Made by a program: the position numbers and the translations under genes. DNA of 20,309 bases, taken from contig JADLDQ010000139.1 of NCBI GenBank assembly GCA_020846575.1, forward strand, positions 1 through 20,309. The letters run 5' to 3'. Each line of letters begins with the position of its first letter. The first letter of the stretch is position 1. Below the pieces are notes generated by a model. That model ran no database searches. It saw only the letters and a list, made by a program, of their open reading frames with translations, and was not told the origin of the DNA. This DNA comes from Burkholderiales bacterium. GTDB taxonomy: Bacteria; Pseudomonadota; Gammaproteobacteria; Burkholderiales; SG8-39. Below, piece after piece: positions 8,820 to 16,921 of the stretch.

Positions 8820-9833
8820 CTACTGCGCCGCCATGAGCGCGACGGTGACGTCCAGCATGCGATTGCTGAAACCCCACTCGTTGTCGTACCAGGCCGAGAC
8901 CTTCACCAGCGTGCCTCCTGACACCTTGGTGAGAGTGGAATCGAACACCGAGGAGGCGCCGTTGTGGTTGAAGTCGGAGGAGACCAGGGGCTCGTCGTTG
9001 TATTCGAGCACGCCCTTCAGATCGGTCCGGGAGGCCTCCTTCGCCGCGTCGTTCACCTCCGCGACCGTGGTGGCGCGCCGCGCGACGAAGGTCAGATCGA
9101 CGATCGACACGTTGATGGTGGGCACGCGGATGGCGTAGCCGTCCAGCTTGCCGTCCAGGTGCGGCAGCACCAGGCCCACCGCCGCGGCTGCGCCGGTCTT
9201 GGTGGGGATCATGTTCTGAGAGGCCGAGCGCGCGCGCCGCAGGTCCTCGTGGTACACGTCGGTGAGCACCTGGTCGTTGGTGTAGGCGTGAACGGTGGTC
9301 ATCAGGCCGCTCGTCATGCCGATGCGGTCATCCAGCGCCTTCACCAGGGGCGCCAGGCAGTTGGTGGTGCACGATGCGTTCGAGATCACCTGGTGGGAGG
9401 ACTTGAGGTTCGCGTGGTTCACCCCGTAGACCACGGTGGCGTCCACGTCCTTTCCCCCGGGGGCTGAGATGATCACTTTCTTCGCCCCGGCGGCGAGGTG
9501 CGCCCCGGCCCTGTGCTTGCTGGTGAACAGCCCCGTGCATTCCAGGACCACGTCCACGCCCAGGTCCTTCCAGGGCAGCTCTGCGGGATTGCGCGTCGCG
9601 CACACCCGGATGCGCTCGCCGGCTACCACCAGGTGGTCGCCGTCCACCTCCACCTTCGCTGGAAAGCGCCCGTGCGCGGTGTCGTAGCGGGTGAGGTGCG
9701 CGTTGATCCTGGCGTCGCCCAGATCGTTGACCGCCACGATCCGAAGGTCGTGCTTCCTCCCGTCCTCGTAGTGCGCGCGCAGGATATTGCGCCCGATGCG
9801 GCCGTAGCCGTTGATTGCCACCTTGATCGTCAT
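8820..9833 (-). CDS. gap: Glyceraldehyde-3-phosphate dehydrogenase, type I
   Basis: It oxidises glyceraldehyde 3-phosphate to 1,3-bisphosphoglycerate. The 337-residue protein starts MTIKVAINGYGRIGRN (Rossmann glycine motif). It has the catalytic SNASCTTNCLAPL with C155 and the partner histidine H182 in TVHAYTNDQ, and ends in SAWYDNEWGFSNRM. Asp37 in AVND at the end of the second strand favours NAD over NADP. The ATG at 9833 has GGAG six bases upstream; a TTG four codons earlier is in frame but unlikely. It lies 148 bases after tkt and 31 bases before pgk, consistent with a tkt-gap-pgk unit, with a hairpin in the tkt-gap space. Confidence 0.97.
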   Translation of the reverse strand: MTIKVAINGYGRIGRNILRAHYEDGRKHDLRIVAVNDLGDARINAHLTRYDTAHGRFPAKVEVDGDHLVVAGERIRVCATRNPAELPWKDLGVDVVLECTGLFTSKHRAGAHLAAGAKKVIISAPGGKDVDATVVYGVNHANLKSSHQVISNASCTTNCLAPLVKALDDRIGMTSGLMTTVHAYTNDQVLTDVYHEDLRRARSASQNMIPTKTGAAAAVGLVLPHLDGKLDGYAIRVPTINVSIVDLTFVARRATTVAEVNDAAKEASRTDLKGVLEYNDEPLVSSDFNHNGASSVFDSTLTKVSGGTLVKVSAWYDNEWGFSNRMLDVTVALMAAQ

Positions 9834-9864
9834 GTTCGGCTCCAAGAAATGGGAATCTGAATAT

Positions 9865-9885
9865 GCGAGGGAACCTCCCCCTCGC
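9865..9885 (-). terminator. Stem-loop upstream of gap
   Basis: GCGAGGG (9865-9871) and CCCTCGC (9879-9885) form a perfect 7-bp stem with a 7-base loop, between the tkt stop and the gap ribosome site. No U-run follows. It could be a partial tkt terminator or a stabilising or processing hairpin at the gap message 5' end. Confidence 0.35.
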
Positions 9886-9981
9886 GCCTCGCTGTTCCCG
9901 GGCGCTCGCCGCTTCGCTTTGCGCGCGGCGGCCCGGACGCCATCCCTCGGCGCCGCCCCTGCAGACGCGGCGGTACGGGGT

Positions 9982-12075
9982 TCAGGCGCTCCGGAGCAGA
10001 CCCTTCACGCTGTCCACTATGGCATCCGCGGTGAAACCGAAGTAAGGGAAAAGTTCGTTCGCCGGAGCCGACTCGCCGAAGCGATCCAGCCCCACGACGG
10101 CGCCGGCGCCGCCAAGGTACTTGTGCCAGCCGCCGCTCACGCCCGCCTCGACAGCCACGCGCGCGATCGCATATTCCTGTCCGGCCAGCAGCACCTGGTT
10201 CCGGTAGGCGGCATCCTGCCGGTCGAACAGCGACGTACACGGCATCGATACCACCCGCGCCGGAATGCCCAGCTCGCCCAGCTTGCGCGCGGCATCCAGC
10301 GCAAGCTGCACTTCCGAGCCGGTCGCGATGAGGAGCGCCCTCGCGCCGGGCGCGTCGGCGACGACGTAGCCGCCGCGGCGGATCCGCGCCAGGGTGTCCG
10401 GCTCGCGCGCGATGAACGGCAGGTTCTGCCGCGAAAGCAGCAGCGCCGTGGGGCCGCGGCGCCCCGCACCTCCGAGCGCGCGTTCCACCGCGCACATCCA
10501 GGCGATGAGCGTCTCGACCGAGTCGGCGGGGCGCCAGACCTCCAGGTTCGGAATCAGCCGCAGGCTGGCGGCCTGCTCCACCGGCTGGTGGGTGGGTCCG
10601 TCCTCGCCCAGTCCGATCGAATCGTGGCTGTATACGAAGATCGGGCCGATGCCCATCATCGCCGCCATGCGCACCGCGTTGCGGGCGTAATCGGAGAAGG
10701 TGAGAAAGGTCCCGCCGTAGGGCGCGAGGCCTGCGTGCAGCCAGATGCCGTTCATGATGGCCGACATGCCGAACTCGCGCACACCGTAGAAGACGTAATT
10801 GCCGCCCGCCTGCGGCGCCTCGCGCGCCAGCGGCCGCGATCCGGACCAGAAGGTCAGGTTGGACCCGGTCAGGTCGGCCGAGCCGCCGAACAGCTCGGGC
10901 AGGATGGGCGCGAGCGACTCGATCGCGTTCTGGGAGGCCTTGCGGGTCGCGACGGTTTCGGCTTTCGCGACGGCCGCCGCGAGCAGGCGCTCGCAGCACT
11001 CCTTCCACGCTCCGGGCAACTCGCGTGCGCTGCGCCGCTTCCACTCCTGGGCGAGCACCGGGTGATGGCGTTCGTAGCGCCGGAACAGGCGCTGCCAGCG
11101 GCTCTGCGCCCGTGCGCCCGCCTCGCGCGCGTCCCAGCCGCGGTACACGGCGGCTGGGATCTCGAAGGGCGGATACGGCCATCCGATGGCGGCGCGGGTG
11201 GCGGCGATCTCCGCCTCACCGAGCGGCGCACCGTGGGCCGCGCCGGTATTGGCCTTGTTGGGCGCGCCCCTGGCGATCACGGTCCGGCAGCACACCAGAC
11301 TCGGGCGGCGGCGCTCGCGGCGGGCGCGGCCGATGGCCTTGTCCACCGCGTCGACGTCGTGTCCATCCACGTCGCGGATCACGTGCCAACCGTACGCCTC
11401 GAAGCGCCGCGGCACGTCGTCCCGGTACCAGCCGCGGATGTCGGCCTTCTCCGAATCGATGGAGATCCCGTTGTTGTCGTAGAGCGCGATGAGCTTGCCC
11501 AGACCCAGGGCGCCGGCGAGCGCGCAGGCCTCGTGCGACACGCCCTCCATCATGCAGCCGTCGCCCATGAACACGTAGGTGTGGTGGTCCACGATCGCGA
11601 ACCCCGGCCGGTTGAATTCGGCGGCGAGAACGCGCTCGGCGATCGCCATTCCGACCGCGTTGGCGAGGCCCTGACCGAGCGGCCCCGTGGTGGTCTCGAC
11701 GCCCGGGGTCGCACCGTACTCTGGATGGCCGGGCGTTTTCGAGTGCAGCTGGCGAAAGCGCCGCAGCTCGTCCATCGGCAGCTCGTAACCGCTGAGATGC
11801 AGCAGCGCGTACAGAAGCATCGAGCCGTGCCCGTTGGAGAGCACGAACCGGTCGCGGTTCGGCCAGGCGGGATCGGCGGGGTTGTGACGCAGGTGGCGGG
11901 TCCACAGGGCCACCGCTATCTCGGCCATGCCCATCGGCATGCCCGGGTGTCCCGATGCCGCCTTCTGCACCGCGTCCATCGCGAGCGCACGGATGGCGTT
12001 CGCCATGTCGCGCGTGCTCGTCGCTGGCGCGGGGCCGGACTGCGCTTCGGACACGCCTGAGTGATGGAAAGACAT
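9982..12075 (-). CDS. tkt: Transketolase
   Basis: A thiamine-diphosphate enzyme that moves two-carbon ketol units between sugar phosphates, linking the pentose-phosphate (or Calvin) pathway to glycolysis. The protein has MANAIRALAMDAVQKA near the N-terminus, SGHPGMPMGMAE, LSNGHGSML, GPLGQGLANAVG, the ThDP-binding GDGCMMEGVSHEA with DNNGISID, and the C-terminal GEDGPTHQPVEQ and ATGSEVQLAL blocks. All three transketolase domains are present. The frame is open further upstream to 12222, but that part is arginine-rich and unlike the family. I chose the ATG at 12075 (697 residues). The ATG at 12006 (674 residues) would cut slightly into the conserved start. Neither has a clear ribosome site. It heads the tkt-gap-pgk run and diverges from nudC. 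Confidence 0.95.
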   Translation of the reverse strand: MSFHHSGVSEAQSGPAPATSTRDMANAIRALAMDAVQKAASGHPGMPMGMAEIAVALWTRHLRHNPADPAWPNRDRFVLSNGHGSMLLYALLHLSGYELPMDELRRFRQLHSKTPGHPEYGATPGVETTTGPLGQGLANAVGMAIAERVLAAEFNRPGFAIVDHHTYVFMGDGCMMEGVSHEACALAGALGLGKLIALYDNNGISIDSEKADIRGWYRDDVPRRFEAYGWHVIRDVDGHDVDAVDKAIGRARRERRRPSLVCCRTVIARGAPNKANTGAAHGAPLGEAEIAATRAAIGWPYPPFEIPAAVYRGWDAREAGARAQSRWQRLFRRYERHHPVLAQEWKRRSARELPGAWKECCERLLAAAVAKAETVATRKASQNAIESLAPILPELFGGSADLTGSNLTFWSGSRPLAREAPQAGGNYVFYGVREFGMSAIMNGIWLHAGLAPYGGTFLTFSDYARNAVRMAAMMGIGPIFVYSHDSIGLGEDGPTHQPVEQAASLRLIPNLEVWRPADSVETLIAWMCAVERALGGAGRRGPTALLLSRQNLPFIAREPDTLARIRRGGYVVADAPGARALLIATGSEVQLALDAARKLGELGIPARVVSMPCTSLFDRQDAAYRNQVLLAGQEYAIARVAVEAGVSGGWHKYLGGAGAVVGLDRFGESAPANELFPYFGFTADAIVDSVKGLLRSA

Positions 12076-12130
12076 GATGCGCGGCAGGAGGAGGAGAGGG
12101 ATTGCAGCGGCACGCCCGGAAACCCGGTGG

Positions 12131-12160
12131 ATTATCGTGGAAACGCGCCGTCTGCGCCAA
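12131..12160 (-). promoter_or_regulatory. Candidate sigma-70 promoter for tkt
   Basis: On the minus strand TTGGCG (12155-12160, four of six) and GATAAT (12131-12136, five of six) are spaced by 18 bases. Transcription would start near 12124, giving a leader of about 49 bases before the ATG at 12075. The leader is rich in CTCC repeats and lacks an obvious ribosome site. Confidence 0.4.
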
Positions 12161-12333
12161 CGACGCATGCGCCGGCCGGCGAGCGCCGCCCGTGCGCGCG
12201 GCTCACCGGCGGCGCAGGCCATGCGTTAGAGTCCGCAGACGCGAGCCCCGACCCGCCCCCGATTTTCGACGCCGCGGCGCACGAGGACCGGGATCGCGGT
12301 CGTCAGGGACAGGATTTTCCAGGAACCGACACG

Positions 12334-13182
12334 GTGAGCATGTTCTTCGAGCAACCCGAGCAGTACTTCCCGGGATTCGCGCCGCCGCAGCAACACCCGG
12401 AGCGGGCGCACTGGTTCGTGTTCCGCCGCTCCCAGCTGCTGGTGCGAGAGGGCGATGAACGGGCCGATCTGCCGCTCGCCGCGACACTGGACAGCCTGGG
12501 CCTTGCGCCGCTGAGGGTCCACTACCTGGGACGGCTGGCCGAGCAGCACTGCTTCGCGGCGGAGGTCGAACAGGGCGCCGATGCGCCGCCGGGCTGGACG
12601 TTCTGCGGCCTGCGCGCCCTGTTCTCCGGAATGGCCCCGAACCTGCTGGGCGTGGCCGGGCGCGCACTCCAGATCGTGGATTGGGACCGCACGCACCAGT
12701 TCTGCGGCGCCTGCGGGCTCCCCACCCGCCCGAGCGCCAGCGAGCGCTCCCGCGAGTGCGTGCGCTGCGGGCTGGTGGCGTACCCGCAGATATCACCGGT
12801 GGTGATGTGCCTGATCCGGCGCGGCAGCGAGCTGCTGCTGGCGCGCTCGCCGAGATTCGCGAAGGGCGTGTACAGCGCGCTGGCGGGTTTCGTCGAACCG
12901 GGCGAGACGCTCGAGCAGTGCGCGCGCCGCGAAGTCGAGGAAGAAGTGGGTCTGCAGATATCGAACCTGCGCTACTTCGCGAGCCAGCCCTGGCCGTTTC
13001 CGCATTCGCTGATGATCGCGTTCTTGGCCGAGCACGCGGGCGGCGAAATCCGCATCGATGGCGTCGAGATCGAGGACGCGCAGTGGTTTTCCTGTGGAAA
13101 TCCGCCCGCGCTTCCTGCTAGAATCAGCATCGCCCGCAAGCTTATCGATGCGGCAATCGGGGAGATCACCGGACAGATCTGA
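12334..13182 (+). CDS. nudC: NADH pyrophosphatase / NAD-cap hydrolase NudC
   Basis: NudC hydrolyses NAD(H) to NMN(H) and AMP and removes NAD caps from RNA 5' ends. The protein has an N-terminal NudC domain, a zinc ribbon with C124, C127, C142 and C145 (CGAC and CVRC pairs), and a Nudix box (about 185-207) with REVEEEVG. It then has SQPWPFPHS (217-225), the NADH-pyrophosphatase signature that separates this subfamily from other Nudix enzymes. The frame is open further upstream, but the family start is here. The GTG at 12334 has AGGA nine bases upstream; an ATG two codons on is the alternative. Length is 282 residues. It diverges from tkt and precedes speDE by 143 bases on the same strand. Confidence 0.95.
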   Translation: MSMFFEQPEQYFPGFAPPQQHPERAHWFVFRRSQLLVREGDERADLPLAATLDSLGLAPLRVHYLGRLAEQHCFAAEVEQGADAPPGWTFCGLRALFSGMAPNLLGVAGRALQIVDWDRTHQFCGACGLPTRPSASERSRECVRCGLVAYPQISPVVMCLIRRGSELLLARSPRFAKGVYSALAGFVEPGETLEQCARREVEEEVGLQISNLRYFASQPWPFPHSLMIAFLAEHAGGEIRIDGVEIEDAQWFSCGNPPALPARISIARKLIDAAIGEITGQI

Positions 13183-13203
13183 ACGCGCGGTGCATGCGGT
13201 TCG

Positions 13204-13223
13204 GACTCTCCACCCCAGCGAGG
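13204..13223 (+). repeat. Partial copy of the pgk-end inverted repeat
   Basis: This intergenic stretch contains CACCCCAGCGAGG (13211-13223), identical to 7526-7538. The preceding GACTCTCC matches GACTCGCC at 7515-7522 apart from one base, with GTGC missing between the two parts. The left arm is not present, so the hairpin is not conserved. It may be a degraded dispersed element or chance. Confidence 0.35.
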
Positions 13224-13325
13224 AGTGGGATTGCACCGTGAGTTCACTCGCGTGCAGCTCCCGGCTTTCAGAAGTTCCTCTGCCGGTGACTCCGGTCCTA
13301 ACGTGACTGTGGGGATTTATGCAAA

Positions 13326-14585
13326 TTGGACGGCATTCATGTGGTTGCCAATTTGTACCGGTGCCGCGGAGAGGCTCGGTACCTGACTGACGCGGCGGCG
13401 CTGCGTCGATTCTGTTTCGACTCCGTCAACCGTTCCGGCCTCACCGCCGTAGGTGAGCTCTTCCACGCTTTCGAGGGCGGGGGAGTCACCGGCGCGCTGG
13501 TGCTCGCGGAGTCCCATCTCGCGATTCACACCTGGCCGGAGATTCAGGGAGTCACGCTCGACGTCTACGTCTGCAACTACACCCAGGACAACTCGTCGCG
13601 GGCGCGGCAGGTGGTGGACGAACTCATGGCGCTGTTCCAGCCCGAGGAACACGTCCGTCACGAGGTGCCGCGCGACCGCCAGTACCTCTACGAGGAGCTG
13701 AACCCGGACTACGGGTTCTTCATCCGTTCCAGCCGGCGCATCGAGGAAGGCAGCACGCAGTTCCAGAGCCTCGAGGTGCACGACACGCCCCAGTTCGGCC
13801 GCCTGTTCCGTCTGGACGGCTGCTTCATGACATCGGAGCGCGACGAGTTCTTCTACCACGAAAACCTGATCCATCCGGCTCTGGTCGCGCATCCCCAGCC
13901 GCGCAAGGTGCTCATCATCGGCGGCGGCGACGGCGGTGCGGCCGAGGAAGCGCTCAAGCACCCGAGCGTGGAAGAGGTCACCCTGGTCGAACTGGATGCG
14001 AAAGTGGTGGAGGTCGCCCGCAAGTACTTCGGAGAGATCCACCGCGGGGCGCTCGGCAGCCCGCGGCTGCGCCTGCTGATCCAGGACGGCCTGGACTTCA
14101 TCGCCCGCACCGGCGAGCGTTTCGACCTGATCGCGCTCGACCTCCCCGATCCCATCGGGCCGGCGACGCAGCTCTACGAAGAGCCGTTCTTCCGGGACTG
14201 CAGGCGCGCGCTCGCCCCGGGGGGCGCACTGAGCCTGCACATGGGCTCGCCCGTCTCGCTGCCGGAACGCGTGAGCGCTCACTACGAGCGGCTCGCACGC
14301 GTGTTTGCGCTGGTGCGACCCTGCGTGATGTTCATACCGCTGTACGGCTGCCTGTGGTCGATGGCGGTGTGTTCGGAATCGCTCGACCCGCTTGCGGTCC
14401 CGGCGGCGGAGGTGGATCGCCGCATCGCGCGGCGCGGCCTCGCCCGGCTGCAGTACTACAACGGTGCGACGCACCACGCGGTGTTTGCGCTGCCCAACTT
14501 CGTGCGCGAACTCACCGTGGGACAGAAGGCCGCACCCAAGCTGGTCGCTTCCGGCACAGGGTCGAAGAAGACCGGGCGCGCCTGA
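13326..14585 (+). CDS. S-adenosylmethionine decarboxylase-spermidine synthase fusion (SpeD-SpeE)
   Basis: A bifunctional enzyme for spermidine synthesis. Residues 1 to about 115 are class 1 AdoMet decarboxylase, with the self-cleavage site LAESHLAIHTWPE (cut expected between E62 and S63, Ser becoming the pyruvoyl group) and the catalytic Cys83 in DVYVCNY. From about 118 on it is spermidine synthase, with QYLYEELNPDYG, TSERDEFFYHENL, IGGGDGGAAEE (AdoMet/dcAdoMet site), LVELD and the catalytic Asp in LDLPDPIGPA. Self-processing would release a roughly 62-residue beta chain and leave the alpha chain joined to SpeE. The frame starts with TTG at 13326 (GGGGA 10 bases upstream), because a better-placed ATG at 13319 is out of frame. 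SpeD-SpeE fusions are known in some Betaproteobacteria. Total 419 residues; substrate (putrescine or another diamine) is not provable here. Confidence 0.9.
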   Translation: MDGIHVVANLYRCRGEARYLTDAAALRRFCFDSVNRSGLTAVGELFHAFEGGGVTGALVLAESHLAIHTWPEIQGVTLDVYVCNYTQDNSSRARQVVDELMALFQPEEHVRHEVPRDRQYLYEELNPDYGFFIRSSRRIEEGSTQFQSLEVHDTPQFGRLFRLDGCFMTSERDEFFYHENLIHPALVAHPQPRKVLIIGGGDGGAAEEALKHPSVEEVTLVELDAKVVEVARKYFGEIHRGALGSPRLRLLIQDGLDFIARTGERFDLIALDLPDPIGPATQLYEEPFFRDCRRALAPGGALSLHMGSPVSLPERVSAHYERLARVFALVRPCVMFIPLYGCLWSMAVCSESLDPLAVPAAEVDRRIARRGLARLQYYNGATHHAVFALPNFVRELTVGQKAAPKLVASGTGSKKTGRA

Positions 14586-14633
14586 AGCGGGTCGAGGCCG
14601 TGCGGGCGCGGCGTTCGCAAGCTGCGCTCACCG

Positions 14634-14664
14634 GCGCGGCCGCTGCGATGCGATCGCGGCGCGC
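14634..14664 (+). terminator. Possible stem-loop after speDE
   Basis: GCCGC (14639-14643) pairs with GCGGC (14656-14660). The stem can extend through GCGC on both sides if one G is bulged. A pyrimidine-rich CCTTCCTTCCC follows. It lies in the 131-base space between convergent speDE and dadA. Terminator function is tentative. Confidence 0.3.
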
Positions 14665-14716
14665 GCGCCTTCCTTCCCGACACGCAGCCGCGCACCGCGT
14701 TGCGCGCGCCAGCCGC

Positions 14717-15994
14717 TCAGGCGGCGCGCTGCCGTGCGCCGGTCCCCACGAAGTCGAACCCGACCTCGGGCCTGCGGCCGCTCATCAGCTCGGCCAGTGC
14801 GTGCCCCGAACCGCAGGCGAGCGTCCAGCCCAGCGTTCCGTGACCGGTGTTGAGCCACAGGTTCGCATAGCGCGCGCGGCCGATGCAGGGACGGTTGGAT
14901 GGGGTGGAGGGGCGCAGTCCGGTCCAGAACTGCGCCTCGCCGGGACGACCCGCGCGCGGGAACAGCTCGAAGGTGCGCGCCACCAGCGCCTCGCACCTCG
15001 CCTCGTCCAGACTGGTGTCGTAGCCGTGAAGCTCGGCGGTCCCGGCCACGCGCAGGCTCTCGCCCAGCCTTGAGAAGACGAGCTTGCGCGCATCGTCGTT
15101 GAGGCTGACGCGGGGCGCCTGGTCTGCGGCGCGAAGCGGCAGCGTGATCGAGTAACCCTTCACCGGGTAGATGGGTAGCCGGATGCCGATCGGGCGCAGC
15201 AGGAGCGGACTGTAGCTGCCCAGGGCGACGACATAGGCGTCGGCCCGGAGCGATTCCTCGATCCCGGCCGCATCGTCCACGACCACGCGCGTCACCCGTC
15301 CTGCGGCGGTTTCGATCCTGCGCACGCCCACATTGAACCGGAAGTCCACGCCCGCGCCGCGCGCCATCTCGGCCAGGCGCACGGTGAACAGGTGCGCATC
15401 GCCGCATTCGTCCGAGGCGGTATAAAGGCCCCCGGCGATATGCCGCTGCACCCGCTCGAGGCAGGGTTCGAGCGCGGCGCATTGCGCCGGCGACATCGGC
15501 GCGATATCCAGACCCGCCCGCCGCAGCTTCTCGGCTCCAGCCGCCGCCCGCCGCAGCTCGCCCGCATCCTGGAAGAAGTGCAGGATCCCGCATTCCGAAC
15601 ACGGATAGTCGATCCCCGTCTGGCGGCGCAGTTCGCGCAGCAGCAGGCTGCTGTAGCGCGCCAGCGCGAACACCTGCGCGGTATTGCGGGCGCTGCGGCC
15701 GGGCAGGCACTCGAGGAGGAAACGGGCGCCCCAGAGCCACTGGACGGGGTCCGCCTGCGGGCGAAACCGCATCGGCGCGTCCTCGCGCCCGAACCAGCGC
15801 ACCAGCTTCATGAGCGCGCCCGGATTCGCCCAGGGTTCCGAATGGCCGACGGAAATCTGCCCGCCGTTGGCGAAGCTCGTCTCCAGGCCGGGTTCGGGTT
15901 GCCGGTCGACGACCAGCACTTCGTGGCCCGCGCGCGCCAGGTACCAGGCGCTCGCCGTGCCGAGCAACCCGGCGCCGAGCACTGCCACTTTCAT
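14717..15994 (-). CDS. dadA: D-amino-acid dehydrogenase (DadA family)
   Basis: A flavoprotein that oxidatively deaminates D-amino acids (classically D-alanine) and passes electrons to the respiratory chain at the inner membrane. The 425-residue protein begins MKVAVLGAGLLGTASAWYLA, a FAD-binding GxGxxG fold. It has ETSFANGGQIS, an SECGILHFFQD block, YPVKGYSITLP, and the C-terminal GRARYANLWLNTGHGTLGWT where FAD and substrate meet. Length is close to E. coli DadA. The ATG is preceded by CAGGG about seven bases upstream. It starts 58 bases after the FAH-family gene on the same strand and may be co-transcribed with it. No alanine racemase (dadX) is adjacent, so the substrate may be another D-amino or imino acid. 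Confidence 0.88.
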   Translation of the reverse strand: MKVAVLGAGLLGTASAWYLARAGHEVLVVDRQPEPGLETSFANGGQISVGHSEPWANPGALMKLVRWFGREDAPMRFRPQADPVQWLWGARFLLECLPGRSARNTAQVFALARYSSLLLRELRRQTGIDYPCSECGILHFFQDAGELRRAAAGAEKLRRAGLDIAPMSPAQCAALEPCLERVQRHIAGGLYTASDECGDAHLFTVRLAEMARGAGVDFRFNVGVRRIETAAGRVTRVVVDDAAGIEESLRADAYVVALGSYSPLLLRPIGIRLPIYPVKGYSITLPLRAADQAPRVSLNDDARKLVFSRLGESLRVAGTAELHGYDTSLDEARCEALVARTFELFPRAGRPGEAQFWTGLRPSTPSNRPCIGRARYANLWLNTGHGTLGWTLACGSGHALAELMSGRRPEVGFDFVGTGARQRAA

Positions 15995-16052
15995 ATCCGG
16001 CCCTGCGCGCAGGCCGGCGCGCCACGGTGCGGCGCGGGCTGGCGGATCCGCC

Positions 16053-16901
16053 TCAGCCCTTGAATGGGACGACCTTCTGGCGCTGCTCGCCCAGGCCTTT
16101 CAGTCCGAGCGTGACGATGTCGCCCGGCTTCAGGTAGGCATCGTGGTCCTTGATTCCCAGGGCAACTCCGGACGGTGTGCCGGTGGCGATGATGTCCCCC
16201 GGCAGCAGCGTCATGTAGTGGCTGCAGTAGGAGACGAGCCTGGCGACCGGAAAGATCATGTTGCGAGTGTTGGAGGACTGGCGCCGCTCGCCGTTCACGT
16301 CCAGCCAGATGTCCAGCGCCTGCGGATTTTGAATCTCGTCGGTGGTGACCAACCAGGGCCCGATCGGCCCGAAGCTGTCGCAGCCCTTGCCCTTGTCCCA
16401 CTGGGATGACTGCATCTGGAACGCGCGCTCCGACACGTCGTTTACCGCGCAATAGCCCGCCACATGCTCGAGTGCGTGCTCCTCGCTCACATAGCGCGCC
16501 CGGCTACCGATCACAACGCCCAGTTCGACCTCGTAATCCAGCCGGCTGGAGTTCTTGGGTGTCACGATGTCGTCGTTGGGACCGCTGATGCTGGTGGTGA
16601 ACTTGCAGAAGATGATCGGCTCGGTCGGCGGCTGCTGCCCCGTCTCCCGGGCGTGGTCGCTGTAGTTCAGGCCGATGGCGACGAACTTGCTGATACCCGT
16701 GTACGGGACGCCGAAGCGGGGATTGGTGCGAACCAGCGGTAGGGATTCGGCCCGGATCTTGCGCAGCTTCGCAAGTCCCTTTGGCGAGAGGGTTTCTTGA
16801 TCGACGTTGGCAAGCACCGCGGAAAGATCCCGCAACTGGCCCTGAGCATCGATCATGCCGGCTTTTTTGAATCCGTTTCTGCCGTAACGACAAAGCTTCA
16901 T
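16053..16901 (-). CDS. Fumarylacetoacetate hydrolase (FAH) family protein
   Basis: Members hydrolyse or decarboxylate beta-diketo and 2-oxo acids with a divalent metal. Close relatives are annotated as ureidoglycolate lyase or 2,4-diketo-3-deoxy-L-fuconate hydrolase, and the sequence alone does not choose between them. The 282-residue protein has VAIGLNYSDHA (about 74-84), the metal ligands E124 and E126 in DYEVELGVVIG and D155 in VNDVSER, DKGKGCDSFGPIGPWLVT, and the C-terminal GDIIATGTPSGV. The ATG at 16901 is preferred over one two codons upstream because GGAAGGG lies six bases before it. It lies 58 bases before dadA, and a joint role in catabolism is possible. Its upstream region is AT-rich and contains a good -10. 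Confidence 0.87.
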   Translation of the reverse strand: MKLCRYGRNGFKKAGMIDAQGQLRDLSAVLANVDQETLSPKGLAKLRKIRAESLPLVRTNPRFGVPYTGISKFVAIGLNYSDHARETGQQPPTEPIIFCKFTTSISGPNDDIVTPKNSSRLDYEVELGVVIGSRARYVSEEHALEHVAGYCAVNDVSERAFQMQSSQWDKGKGCDSFGPIGPWLVTTDEIQNPQALDIWLDVNGERRQSSNTRNMIFPVARLVSYCSHYMTLLPGDIIATGTPSGVALGIKDHDAYLKPGDIVTLGLKGLGEQRQKVVPFKG

Positions 16902-16921
16902 CTCCATCCCTTCCGATTTTC

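Noticed and set aside
6986..8836. Plus-strand open frame of 616 codons spanning the DGQHR gene end and pgk antisense
   Set aside because: It crosses a strong palindrome and two convergent genes in a third frame, with low-complexity Arg/Gly/His content.
9811..12060. Plus-strand open frame of 749 codons opposite transketolase
   Set aside because: It mirrors the tkt codon pattern. The minus strand has all transketolase motifs, so this is a composition artefact.
14628..16025. Minus-strand open frame of 465 codons overlapping dadA
   Set aside because: The overlapping dadA frame carries the FAD-binding and C-terminal DadA motifs. This one is arginine-rich noise in another frame.
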